NCBI GenBank assembly: GCA_964528565.1
Contig: CAZGSP010000039.1
Location: forward strand, 1 to 64,000
Source of the DNA: UBA10133 sp964528565
Lineage (GTDB): Bacteria; Patescibacteriota; Microgenomatia; UBA1400; MFAQ01
Length of the DNA: 64,000 nucleotides
Reading direction: 5' to 3'
Part shown: piece after piece, positions 26,019 through 34,454 of the stretch
Position numbering within the stretch: position 1 is the stretch's first letter
How the letters are laid out: each line of letters opens with the position of its first letter
Program-made: the position numbers and the translations under genes
Notes under the pieces: model-generated
Told to the model about the DNA's origin: nothing
Database searches by the model: none
Seen by the model: only the letters and a program-made list of their open reading frames with translations

Positions 26019-26442
26019 CGCATCACCAAAAGTTGTTACTAAGCCTTGGGGAAAAGAACTGTGGCTTGAGTTAAATGACCGGTACTGTTACAAAAGAATT
26101 TATCTTAAGGCAGGTACCAGAACAAGTTATCAATATCATGAGTATAAGATAGAGACCAACTATATTATCGAAGGAGAGGCAGAGGTGTGGCTGGAAAACG
26201 AGAATGGCGGGATTGAGAAAATAATGATGAAGGCCAATGACATTTTTAACGTACGTCCACCCCAAAAACATAGGGTAATAGCCAAAACAGACGTGATACT
26301 TCAGGAGGTTTCGACACCCGAGGTTGACGACGTCATTAGAATTGAAGATGATTCAGCCAGAGGAAGTGGAAAAATAGAATCCGAACATAAAAGGGTATTG
26401 AGTGGAGATGTCCTTCCCAAAAAAAAATCTAACAAAGTATGA
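26008..26442 (+). CDS. Cupin protein, mannose-6-phosphate isomerase type II-like
   Basis: 144 residues from the ATG at 26008, which overlaps the previous gene by 11 nt. The sequence VTKPWGKELWLELNDRY is the typical opening of the cupin domain found at the C-terminus of ManC/type II phosphomannose isomerases. LKAGTRTSYQYHEYKIETNY holds the metal site, with H44 and E49, but the second histidine of the usual QxHxH pattern is E45. The second cupin motif is FNVRPPQKHRVIA. It closes the five-gene cassette and may isomerise an aldose/ketose phosphate or a similar intermediate. A non-catalytic sugar-binding cupin is the alternative. Confidence 0.85.
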   Translation: MIYNASPKVVTKPWGKELWLELNDRYCYKRIYLKAGTRTSYQYHEYKIETNYIIEGEAEVWLENENGGIEKIMMKANDIFNVRPPQKHRVIAKTDVILQEVSTPEVDDVIRIEDDSARGSGKIESEHKRVLSGDVLPKKKSNKV

Positions 26443-26475
26443 GGGCGGACCGGTATCAATTGATGAGCCAATAAA

Positions 26476-27261
26476 CTACTTGGTAACTGTAATATAAAGG
26501 CTATTTAAACCTAGGGTTGAGAGTAGCTGATCCGGAAGAATTGCGGATAGTTTTTCCAGGTAATCAGAACACCATAAGTTCTTATATGGATAAAAGTAAT
26601 TCAACAGATTGGGATTGATAATGGGTCTGAAAGACTCGGTGAAGCCCATCTCTCTACTTAAGTCATGGATTGATTTGTAAGAGTATCTGCCAACGTGATG
26701 GTAAACTGAGACCTGAGAGAAGAAATTATTTGCAGTTTTGTCCTTTTTAATCCTGATGGATGAAGGACAAATAATTAGATATCGACCGCCTTTTTTTAGC
26801 AAGGAATGGACTTCAGCTAAGTGCCTTTTAATATCTTTTGGATGAATATGCTCCACCACATGATGCGAGAAGGCACAATCAACTTTAAGATTTCTGACTT
26901 GTTCAAGGTCAAGCTCGTAGTTTTTATCGCGATTCAGCTGGACGGTGTTTGCGGGGAAGTTACCCTTTAGTTTTGGGATTGCAGAGAAGTATACCTTTTT
27001 GAATTTTAAAGCAAAAAGTTTTATCTCAGCCAGCGAAGGGCTGATTAAATAAACAGTGAGAGTGGAAGTATCCCCTGAAAAAAAAGTAGGTAGTTTACGG
27101 TTTGAGACAGTACTCTCGTTCCCCAAATCCAATTTGGCGACCTCTTGGTACCAACCAGAATAGTATTCTTCGGCAAGACGCATTCGAGATTTGTAGCTTT
27201 GCTGAAGGTTAATTTCCTTATAAAAATTCTTGGCCTCAGCCAACACCTTCTGTTTGTTCAT
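26476..27261 (-). CDS. SAM-dependent methyltransferase (Methyltransf_11-like)
   Basis: 261 residues from the ATG at 27261. The N-terminal 80 residues lack an obvious glycine loop; instead LTVYLISPSLAEIKLFAL takes its place. The second half has the more conserved VDCAFSHHVVEHIHPKDIKR and LAEVHSLLKKGGRYLIICPS, typical motifs IV-VI of class I methyltransferases. The end of the protein is specific to this group. It follows the B12-type radical-SAM gene by 10 bp. Because motif I is degenerate, SAM binding needs testing. It may be a partner of the radical-SAM enzyme. Convergent with the cupin gene, with a 33-bp gap holding a short ATCAATTGAT palindrome (26455-26464). Confidence 0.8.
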   Translation of the reverse strand: MNKQKVLAEAKNFYKEINLQQSYKSRMRLAEEYYSGWYQEVAKLDLGNESTVSNRKLPTFFSGDTSTLTVYLISPSLAEIKLFALKFKKVYFSAIPKLKGNFPANTVQLNRDKNYELDLEQVRNLKVDCAFSHHVVEHIHPKDIKRHLAEVHSLLKKGGRYLIICPSSIRIKKDKTANNFFSQVSVYHHVGRYSYKSIHDLSREMGFTESFRPIINPNLLNYFYPYKNLWCSDYLEKLSAILPDQLLSTLGLNSLYITVTK

Positions 27262-27271
27262 AATCAACAGG

Positions 27272-28852
27272 CTATGCCGGAATTCTTTTTTTACTAACGG
27301 GCGTATAAAGAATAGACCTGGTCGTATTTTTTAGAAAGCTTCTAGTAAATAATTTCACGCCCGTATATATCAATTTCGCAGTATACCTAAAATCCTCGAA
27401 GCTATTAATTTTATTTAGTATTCTAATTGGATTTAGATATGACATTGCTCGATAAGCTATGAAACTCCGATAGGCATGTAAATGAAGTTTTTTAATTTCA
27501 TCTTTGTCAAAATTCATAGTAGGTGCCGCCTCTTCGTTCAGCATTTTATACATTTCCTGATACTTCTTTTGATCAAATTTCATTGTTTTGAAGATATCAT
27601 CAAAATTTAATAAACCTTCCTTTTTAAAATCTTCATAAACGGGAGATGTGGGTTGAGGGCTGAGGGTGAAAAAGGCGGCGAAGTCTGTTCCGGAATGTTT
27701 AGCAAAATTTATAGTATCGAGTATTTGCTCTTTTGTTTCATATGGGAATCCCAAAATGTGGGTACAGATAGTCCACATGCCGATTTTATTGGCATATTGT
27801 ATTAACTCTTTTGCCTGCGCCAAGCTATGAGTTTTGTGAATATATTCTCTAATGTCTTTATTTCCGGATTCTATGCCAAAAGTGATACGGTAGCAGCCGG
27901 CTTTTTTCATCTTTTTGATCAACCGCTTATCAAGGGTCCAATGGGCGATTCCATTCGGAGTGGTCCACCTAATATCCAGTTTTCTTTTAATTATTTCATC
28001 ACAGATTTCTCCCCATCTTTTCTTATTAACGGCAGCAGAATCGTCCAAAAAGCCGATTTCGTTTATGCCATAGGTGTTGTGGAGCAACTCTAGTTCGTCG
28101 ACTGTTTTGACTGCGCTTTTACCTCTCCAAGTTCTACCCCATACTGCCCTTACGGTGCAGTAAACACAATCGCCGGGACAGCCGCGACTGGACATAATTC
28201 CCAAAACGGGTGTCCTCATGGTATAAATACTTCCCTTGGATAGACCGGCATACTTTTTGACATCGACCAAAGAATAATCTAAGGGCGGAAGTTTGTTCAG
28301 GTCCCAAATAAGCCGACGCTTTTCGTTTTCGATGATTTTTCTTCCTTTTTTGTAGACTAGCCCTTTTATATCTGAGACATCTAGATTTTTTTCTAATAGA
28401 TGACGGCTTAATTCCAGTAAAGTTTCTTCTCCCTCTCCGACCACTACATAGTCAAACATGCCCATGCCAACAATCCATTTGGCGAAAGAGGATGCATGAT
28501 TACCTCCGGTGACAATCTTTATTTTTGGATTTATCTTTTTGATGTAGGTCGCCAAGTTAACAATATCTTGGAAATGTCTGGAATACATACAAGACAAACC
28601 AATCAAGATTGGTTTCTTTTCGTTAATTATTTTTTTGATTTCAGCATTAGATTTACCACATCTTTTCCGTTTACCGTCTGTGATCCAATCATTGAAATCA
28701 AACATTCCTAATTCTTCGATGCTACATGAGACGCCATTGGCGTTGAGATAGGTTGCAAGATTTAGTAAATTTAGTGGAAGGCTGGCCAAAATCAACTCCT
28801 GAGAGTCTTCCTCCACTGTGTAGTATTGATTGAAAAGCAGAACATTTGACAT
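27272..28852 (-). CDS. B12-binding domain radical SAM protein
   Basis: 526 residues. The first 150 form a cobalamin-binding-like Rossmann domain (LNLATYLNANG, IGLSCMYSRHF, VTGGNHAS, GEGEETLLEL). The radical-SAM core starts with SSRGCPGDCVYC, giving the [4Fe-4S] ligands C225, C229 and C232 in canonical CX3CX2C spacing. GFLDDSA and RITFGIESG are the usual core strands. The architecture is that of the BchE/HpnP/cobalamin-dependent methylase group (COG1032), which perform C-methylation or other radical steps on lipids, sugars and antibiotics. 64 bp separate it from asnB upstream. A TTGTCA about 36 bp before the ATG might be part of an internal promoter. Confidence 0.9.
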   Translation of the reverse strand: MSNVLLFNQYYTVEEDSQELILASLPLNLLNLATYLNANGVSCSIEELGMFDFNDWITDGKRKRCGKSNAEIKKIINEKKPILIGLSCMYSRHFQDIVNLATYIKKINPKIKIVTGGNHASSFAKWIVGMGMFDYVVVGEGEETLLELSRHLLEKNLDVSDIKGLVYKKGRKIIENEKRRLIWDLNKLPPLDYSLVDVKKYAGLSKGSIYTMRTPVLGIMSSRGCPGDCVYCTVRAVWGRTWRGKSAVKTVDELELLHNTYGINEIGFLDDSAAVNKKRWGEICDEIIKRKLDIRWTTPNGIAHWTLDKRLIKKMKKAGCYRITFGIESGNKDIREYIHKTHSLAQAKELIQYANKIGMWTICTHILGFPYETKEQILDTINFAKHSGTDFAAFFTLSPQPTSPVYEDFKKEGLLNFDDIFKTMKFDQKKYQEMYKMLNEEAAPTMNFDKDEIKKLHLHAYRSFIAYRAMSYLNPIRILNKINSFEDFRYTAKLIYTGVKLFTRSFLKNTTRSILYTPVSKKRIPA

Positions 28853-28916
28853 GAGTTTGATTATTTATTTGGAAGGTTTTGACAATAAGAGATTGTAACC
28901 CCTGTTGGTGTATTTT

Positions 28917-30752
28917 TCATCCATGTTGAGATAGCCAGTAGTTGACGGCGAATATTCTTAGTAATTTGAATTGGTTGTCTTGAAGACCACCCATGTGGTC
29001 ACCGTATAGCTTGTTAACGTATTTTTGATTGAATACATTATTTTTTTGATGAAGATAATAAGAAAAAGTTTCCTTTAGTTCTTTCTTTATCCATTTATCC
29101 AATGGTACCCCAAATCCCCTCTTGGGTCGGTAGATGAATTCCTTGGGATAGAATCTTTCAGCCAATTTCTTGGTTAGATATTTGGTGACACCATCTTTAA
29201 TTTTCCAGTTTCCGCCTAAGGAGAATGCGTATTCGGCCAGGTCAGTGTCCAAAAACGGATTTCTCATCTCGACCGAAGCGGCCATACAAGCCCGGTCTCC
29301 TTTCACCAAATACCAGTCAGGTAACTGAATCCGGCAATCCAAGTAAAGGCTTTTGTTAACTATGTCATTCTGTTCAAACTCGGTCTCAGCCAAATAGGCC
29401 TCCGAAAAGACCTCTGCCACAGACAGTTTGTGATTAAACAATTGTTCGGCTTCTTCTCTCATAAAACTGCCGCTGCCGAAAATGAACTGCCTTTCGGGAA
29501 ATTGGTATTGATAGCCAGATAATAGTTTGTTGATATTTGGGCTGATTGACATGCGACCCAGCAAATATGCAAGTGGTTTGAGATACTTAGTTCTTTCGAT
29601 CAAGGACTGTGCCCTGTATTTTTCGTATCCTCCGAAGATCTCATCCCCACCGTCGCCGCTCAGGACCACCGTCATATCCTTCTTGGCCTGTTTAGCTACA
29701 AAGTACAGCGGTACGACGGCAGCATCCGCCAAAGGCTCATCTAGATAATCCATGATCTCTAAGAAAGTTGCCTGAACATCTTTTCCACTGAATTCACACA
29801 GATGATAATCTAAATCGTATTGGTCGACCACTTGCCTCACATGTTTTGATTCATCTGCCTCCGGGGTGTCTTTGTAGCTTACCGTGTAGGTACAGATATT
29901 TGAGGCATGTTTGGACATATAATGGGCAATCAGACTACTGTCGATGCCTCCACTTAAGAACAAACCCAACGGGACATCAGACATCAATCTCTTTTCCACA
30001 GCACTGTCCAGAAGCCGATCAATCTTGTTAACTATTTCAGTTTCACCCAGTTGGCCGACAGTTTTGATTTGACCAAGATCCCAATATCTTTTTTTGTTGG
30101 TTAGTTTCCAGTTTCTTATATCAAATTGTATGGTGGTAGCAGCCTCAAGTTTAAAAATGTTTTTATAGATAGTTTCCGGGGAAGGAATATATCCATAAAA
30201 AATAAATTTTTCGATGGCCTGATAGTTTATAGACACTTTCTTACTAATTTGAGGATTCGAGACGATTGCTTTCAACTCTGAGGCGAAGCAGAAGGTACTA
30301 TCATCGAGATAATAATAGAGAGGTTTCTTGCCAAATCTGTCCCTGCCTAGAGTAATTAGGTCCTTCGTTTGATCGTACAATCCGAATGCAAACATACCGT
30401 CAATACGCTTGACGATTTCTTGCCCATATTCTTCGTAACCATGGATTATAGATTCGGTGTCAGAGACGCTATTCCACGTGTGTTTTCTTTTTAGCGACTT
30501 CTTTACATGTAAGAAATTGTAGATTTCGCCATTGAAAACTATGGCAATCGTTTTGTCTTCATTGAACATGGGTTGTCTGCCATTTTCAGATAGATCGACG
30601 ATTGATAACCTGGTTTGCCCCAGAGCAATATTACGGGAAAAGTATTGACCTTTCTGGTCCGGACCACGTCTACCGAGAGACGAGAGCATTTTCTCAAAAA
30701 CATGAGGATCTACTTTGTTCTTATTGTTAACTTGTCCAACAATTCCGCACAT
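28917..30752 (-). CDS. asnB: Asparagine synthetase (glutamine-hydrolysing)
   Basis: 611 residues starting MCGIVGQV, with the N-terminal cysteine nucleophile of class II glutamine amidotransferases. GRRGPDQKGQYF and FNGEIYN are further marks of the glutaminase domain. The synthetase domain starts near 230 with LSGGIDSSLIAHYM (ATP pyrophosphatase loop), then GDGGDEIFGGYEKYR and EMRNPFLDTDLAEYAF. It makes an amide from a carboxylate with ATP and glutamine. In capsule loci such AsnB-like proteins often amidate uronic or other sugar acids, which would fit the sugar-acid-like cassette at 22-26 kb (inference). True asparagine synthesis is the alternative. It starts 8 bp after the GT2 gene upstream. 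Confidence 0.93.
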   Translation of the reverse strand: MCGIVGQVNNKNKVDPHVFEKMLSSLGRRGPDQKGQYFSRNIALGQTRLSIVDLSENGRQPMFNEDKTIAIVFNGEIYNFLHVKKSLKRKHTWNSVSDTESIIHGYEEYGQEIVKRIDGMFAFGLYDQTKDLITLGRDRFGKKPLYYYLDDSTFCFASELKAIVSNPQISKKVSINYQAIEKFIFYGYIPSPETIYKNIFKLEAATTIQFDIRNWKLTNKKRYWDLGQIKTVGQLGETEIVNKIDRLLDSAVEKRLMSDVPLGLFLSGGIDSSLIAHYMSKHASNICTYTVSYKDTPEADESKHVRQVVDQYDLDYHLCEFSGKDVQATFLEIMDYLDEPLADAAVVPLYFVAKQAKKDMTVVLSGDGGDEIFGGYEKYRAQSLIERTKYLKPLAYLLGRMSISPNINKLLSGYQYQFPERQFIFGSGSFMREEAEQLFNHKLSVAEVFSEAYLAETEFEQNDIVNKSLYLDCRIQLPDWYLVKGDRACMAASVEMRNPFLDTDLAEYAFSLGGNWKIKDGVTKYLTKKLAERFYPKEFIYRPKRGFGVPLDKWIKKELKETFSYYLHQKNNVFNQKYVNKLYGDHMGGLQDNQFKLLRIFAVNYWLSQHG

Positions 30753-30760
30753 ATTTTTGT

Positions 30761-31675
30761 TTATTCGTGAAACGACCAGTTTAATTTACCGGTTATTAAA
30801 TACGTTATTCCATCGAGAAAACCAAGCCAGTAAAGTTTGATCAAACTGAAATTTAGTTTTTTAAGAACCAGAAGCGAGTAGACTACCGGCCAGAACCAAG
30901 AAAAAATGATTAGATAAACAGCCTTTTGCGTCAAACTTCCATACCTGGAAACTATCACGGTCCGATTCCTCATCAGACAGTAGGCCTTTTGTCTAAACAT
31001 TCCACCCAGGCTCCTGGGTTTGAAATTATCCTCTTTACTGGTTTGATGATATGTTTTGGCGCTTTTGAGAATGACACAGCCAATACCGTGTTTCTTGGCA
31101 TTGAGAGCGAAGTCCGGCTCAGTAAACGTTTGAACCAGTTGTTCATCAAAGTATCCGCATTTTTCGAATACGGATTTTTTAATTAAAAATACATTTGGCA
31201 CTCCATCGGAGTTGCAGGTATGACTTCTGGTGTTGTCGACATGACCGGTTGTTTTGCCGGTATAGAAATTTATCTTTTGAAAATCCAGATACTTTTCGCC
31301 GTTTGAATAGTACATCGATGGTCCGATAATGCCGATCTTAGGATGTTCGTTGGCAAATCCAACTAAATTCTTTATCATTTCTCTATCCACAATATTATCG
31401 TCATCAACAAAGAGAATCAGCTCACCTTTGGCTTTCTTAGCGCCTTCATTGCGACTTTTGACCATCATATACTGTTCACGATTGTGGACGATGGTGCCGG
31501 GAATGGAAAATTGTTTTAATGTAGCACCAGAAATGCTCCTGGTTTTGTCCGAAGAAAAATCGTCGACTATGATCAGTTCAGTTTGAGTGGGTAGTGAGGA
31601 CAGGGATAATGATTTTACACACCGTATTAGATCTTCATAGCGATTCCTGGTAGTGATGACAATGCTGAGTGTCAT
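30761..31675 (-). CDS. GT2 glycosyltransferase
   Basis: 304 residues with a GT-A fold: LSIVITTRNRYEDLIRCV at the start, IIVDDFSSDKT, NREQYMMVKSRNEGAKKAKG and LILFVDDDNIV, the metal-binding DDD. CGYFDEQLVQTFTEPDFALN corresponds to the acceptor-side D/E-E-D motif region. A hydrophobic C-terminal stretch (about 245-285) may tether it to the membrane. Its ATG overlaps the TGA of the upstream methyltransferase (ATGA, 31672-31675). The sugar is unknown. Confidence 0.9.
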   Translation of the reverse strand: MTLSIVITTRNRYEDLIRCVKSLSLSSLPTQTELIIVDDFSSDKTRSISGATLKQFSIPGTIVHNREQYMMVKSRNEGAKKAKGELILFVDDDNIVDREMIKNLVGFANEHPKIGIIGPSMYYSNGEKYLDFQKINFYTGKTTGHVDNTRSHTCNSDGVPNVFLIKKSVFEKCGYFDEQLVQTFTEPDFALNAKKHGIGCVILKSAKTYHQTSKEDNFKPRSLGGMFRQKAYCLMRNRTVIVSRYGSLTQKAVYLIIFSWFWPVVYSLLVLKKLNFSLIKLYWLGFLDGITYLITGKLNWSFHE

Positions 31676-32604
31676 TTGGTAGCAATTACCTTGACCATCG
31701 GCCAGAACAAACGGCTGTTTTCTGCCAGCCAGATAAAGATTGGCCTTATTTGTTTTGGTAAAAATGAGAACTGAAGGGCAATTTTGAACCTGTCGACTGT
31801 CACTTTTTTGAATCCAACGGCTCTATGAACCTTAACCAAGGTAGACGCCAAAAAAGACATCTCGTATCCAAATATCATATGAGTGCCCTTGAGTACTTTG
31901 ATATGAATAAACTCGGCTAGTTGCTTTAGAACCGGAACATTGGGTATATTGCCCCACAGTTGTCGATAGGTCAATGACGCCAAGTTCAGGTACGGGACGG
32001 TGTTAATGGCAAGACCACGAGGTTTTAAGACCCGATACATTTCTTGAACCGATCCCTTGGTGTCTTTGAAATGCTCGATCACTCCACCTCCGTAAATTAC
32101 GTCTATCGAATTATTTTTGATGGGTAAATGCAGGATGTTTCCCTGAATTAGAATAAAATTTTTGATTTTCCGGTCGGAAAGCATTTTTTCGGCAATCTGA
32201 AGCGCAGAGAGACTGAGATCGATGCCAACAATTTGTTTATAGAGTGGAGCAAGTTCCTGGCCAAGAAAAAAATTTCCGCAGCCTATTTCAAGATAAATGT
32301 GGTTTTTTTGGTTATGCAGGTCGAGCGGGAACACATTAAGGACATCCTTTAAATAGTGTCTTTGGTAATAACGGTGTTCGGCCTTGTATTTTTTTTCTGT
32401 GTTTTGTCCCTTATAAAAGTCGTCCCACTTTTCTGAAGATAGAATTAAATCTTGACTTAATGTATCGGCGAAGGAGTAAATGTTTCCTATTTTTTTACCC
32501 AAAACTGACCCACATTTGTCACAAACAATGTGCAATTTGTTATTGATATTGACATATCCATGACACAATGGGCAACTTAAAATCTCCTTAATAGGTGCGG
32601 ACAT
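31672..32604 (-). CDS. SAM methyltransferase with N-terminal zinc ribbon
   Basis: 310 residues. C11-x2-C14 and C28-x2-C31 form an N-terminal ribbon. The catalytic domain has YLEIGCGNFFLGQEL for SAM binding, IVGIDLSLSALQIAEKML, IDVIYGGGVIEHFKDT and YRVLKPRGLAINTVP. A later hydrophobic segment is weak. It overlaps the upstream FkbM-type gene by 17 nt and the downstream GT2 by 4 nt. The combination of two methyltransferases with a GT4 and a GT2 suggests methylation coupled to chain extension or capping (inference). Confidence 0.9.
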   Translation of the reverse strand: MSAPIKEILSCPLCHGYVNINNKLHIVCDKCGSVLGKKIGNIYSFADTLSQDLILSSEKWDDFYKGQNTEKKYKAEHRYYQRHYLKDVLNVFPLDLHNQKNHIYLEIGCGNFFLGQELAPLYKQIVGIDLSLSALQIAEKMLSDRKIKNFILIQGNILHLPIKNNSIDVIYGGGVIEHFKDTKGSVQEMYRVLKPRGLAINTVPYLNLASLTYRQLWGNIPNVPVLKQLAEFIHIKVLKGTHMIFGYEMSFLASTLVKVHRAVGFKKVTVDRFKIALQFSFLPKQIRPIFIWLAENSRLFWPMVKVIATK

Positions 32605-33304
32605 CTTTAAAAATCGAGTTTAAGCCGTTGTTAATAACTAATTTGTATTCCTGTGAAACTAAGAGCTTTTTAATTTCTGAATTTTCATTTGTATTGTTTT
32701 GTGTTACATTTTCGACACAAATTACTTCCGGCCTGTATTTTTCCCAGTCGTTGCTCTTCAGTATGATCACATCATAACCCTCGGTATCTATCGTCAGAAA
32801 ATCAATGTTTCTGACGTTGAACTTTTTAAGTAAATTTTTCAGAGGCAATGTGTCGATTTTCTTGATGGATTCAATATCAAAACCCTGTTTAACATAGTTG
32901 TCAGCTTCCTTTTTCGAAAAAGTCGAGAGAGTGTCGGTGTGGAAATTATAAAAAGATAGTTTTTCTTTGGTGTCGCTAATGCCTACGTTAATGTTCGTAT
33001 CTTCAGGCCTTATCCTTTTTAATCTTTCAAACTTCTTGGTATTTGGCTCAACATTAATTCCCCTCCACCCTTTGAGATAAAATCTGTAAGTGTTATTAAA
33101 TCTAACAGGGTCGTTAGCCCCAATGTCAACGAAGAAGCCTTTGGTTTTATATCCGTGCAGTTTATCGACAATTAGATCTTCTTGCTGTTGACTGTATGAA
33201 CCGAGTACGAATCTGTAAAAGACGATATATTTTATTTCGCTAATCAGGTACCGGAAGCTCTTTAGCAGACCATAATTAATAATCTTTTTAATTGTGTTTT
33301 TCAT
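32588..33304 (-). CDS. FkbM family methyltransferase
   Basis: 238 residues. QQEDLIVDKLHG, FFVDIGANDPVRFNNTYRFY and GWRGINVEPNTKKFERLK are the family signature, followed by LPLKNLLKKFNVRNIDFLTI and DTEGYDVIILKS. FkbM-type enzymes O-methylate hydroxyls of sugars and polyketides. The family usually has this length. It overlaps the GT4 gene upstream by 17 nt. The first 25 residues include a short hydrophobic segment that may bring the enzyme to the membrane. Confidence 0.93.
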   Translation of the reverse strand: MKNTIKKIINYGLLKSFRYLISEIKYIVFYRFVLGSYSQQQEDLIVDKLHGYKTKGFFVDIGANDPVRFNNTYRFYLKGWRGINVEPNTKKFERLKRIRPEDTNINVGISDTKEKLSFYNFHTDTLSTFSKKEADNYVKQGFDIESIKKIDTLPLKNLLKKFNVRNIDFLTIDTEGYDVIILKSNDWEKYRPEVICVENVTQNNTNENSEIKKLLVSQEYKLVINNGLNSIFKDVRTY

Positions 33305-34442
33305 TTAGCGCTTGTGGGAATATCTGTCTCCAGGAGAGTGATTTGGCGTATGTAATTGTGTTTTGGCTTAAACTTTTTAACTTTGTTTTATCTATTAGAA
33401 TATCAACAATATCTTTACTCAAGTCGTTTCTTATTATAGCTCCACAACTGTTGTTTTCTATCTCTTTTGCATTATACGGAACGTCCGATACAAGTACGGG
33501 TAAACCACAGGCCATATAGAGCTTTAACTTGGCCGGATCGGCAAAATATGTAAAGGAGAGGTGTCCTTTGTCGTCGTACTTTTCGTAGGGTGCGATGGCT
33601 AGAGAGTACTGCGGGAGTTGAGCCTCAATATCTTTGTGATCTTTAATATACCCTTTGAACTCTACAAATTTGGATACATTTAGATTAACGGAGAGATCCT
33701 TTAGGGTATCCAGGTAGTCTCCCCCGCCAAAGACAACAAACTTGAAGTTGGGTATTTTTTTGATTATTGTTGGGATCACTTCTATGACGTCTTGAATTCC
33801 TTGCTTCTTGGTGATGTGGCCCATGAAAACGAGTGAATTAGGAATTTTAGTAACATTCTGATTGATGCGTTCGGTCCAAACACCGACCGGTACAACTTTC
33901 TGATGCCCACCCGTGAAACCAAAGTATTTCCTCCTCCCCCATTCCATACGAGGTGAGAGATTCCAGGTTTCATCGGCGTGTCTGACACAGAACTGATCTA
34001 TTTGATGGTAGATGTAGTTTAGGGCTTTGTTCTCGAAACGGTAGGGGTTGTAGTCAATGACATAATAAATAACCTTCTTTACATGTCCCCGCTTTTTAAG
34101 AAATATGCCGGATAAAGCATTGAGATTGTCGCTACCCACGAACAAATCCCATTTTCTCCCCGTCTGTCCTACCCACTTTATGGTTAGCCAAATATCTTTT
34201 AAGTAGGAAAAAATTGCCGGTGTCTTCTTGATAGGTGCATAGTTTTCTTCCGTAAGCTTACCATTCCGGTATCTTTCACAGCCTGACCCCTTGAGTTTCA
34301 TGTCAAAAAATAGTGGGTGGCCGATAAACAAAAGATTCTCTATAGTCTCTCCGTTAAGGTAGTCCTTCAGATCCTGGGCCGGACCTGTTGTATAGACGTG
34401 TGTGGCTATAACTACGGAAGCTAAGGTAAGTTTTCTGTTCAC
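33288..34442 (-). CDS. GT4-like glycosyltransferase
   Basis: 384 residues from a GTG at 34442. The C-terminal domain is the better conserved part: LVFMGHITKKQGIQDVIEVI, FVVFGGGDYLDTL, VEFKGYIKDHKDIEAQL, and DPAKLKLYMACGLPVLVSDV in the donor site. The N-terminal domain reads VVIATHVYTTGPAQDLKDYL and GSDNLNALSGIFL. The E-x7-E motif is replaced by a D-P-x-K-L type site, as in several capsule glycosyltransferases. Neighbours are fcl upstream (12 bp) and FkbM downstream. With fcl adjacent, a fucosyl or related donor is possible (inference). Confidence 0.87.
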   Translation of the reverse strand: MNRKLTLASVVIATHVYTTGPAQDLKDYLNGETIENLLFIGHPLFFDMKLKGSGCERYRNGKLTEENYAPIKKTPAIFSYLKDIWLTIKWVGQTGRKWDLFVGSDNLNALSGIFLKKRGHVKKVIYYVIDYNPYRFENKALNYIYHQIDQFCVRHADETWNLSPRMEWGRRKYFGFTGGHQKVVPVGVWTERINQNVTKIPNSLVFMGHITKKQGIQDVIEVIPTIIKKIPNFKFVVFGGGDYLDTLKDLSVNLNVSKFVEFKGYIKDHKDIEAQLPQYSLAIAPYEKYDDKGHLSFTYFADPAKLKLYMACGLPVLVSDVPYNAKEIENNSCGAIIRNDLSKDIVDILIDKTKLKSLSQNTITYAKSLSWRQIFPQALNEKHN

Positions 34443-34454
34443 GGTTGTTGGATC

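Noticed and set aside
26443..26475. Possible terminator between convergent cupin and methyltransferase genes
   Set aside because: Only a 10-bp ATCAATTGAT palindrome without a GC stem or T-run; not a convincing rho-independent terminator.
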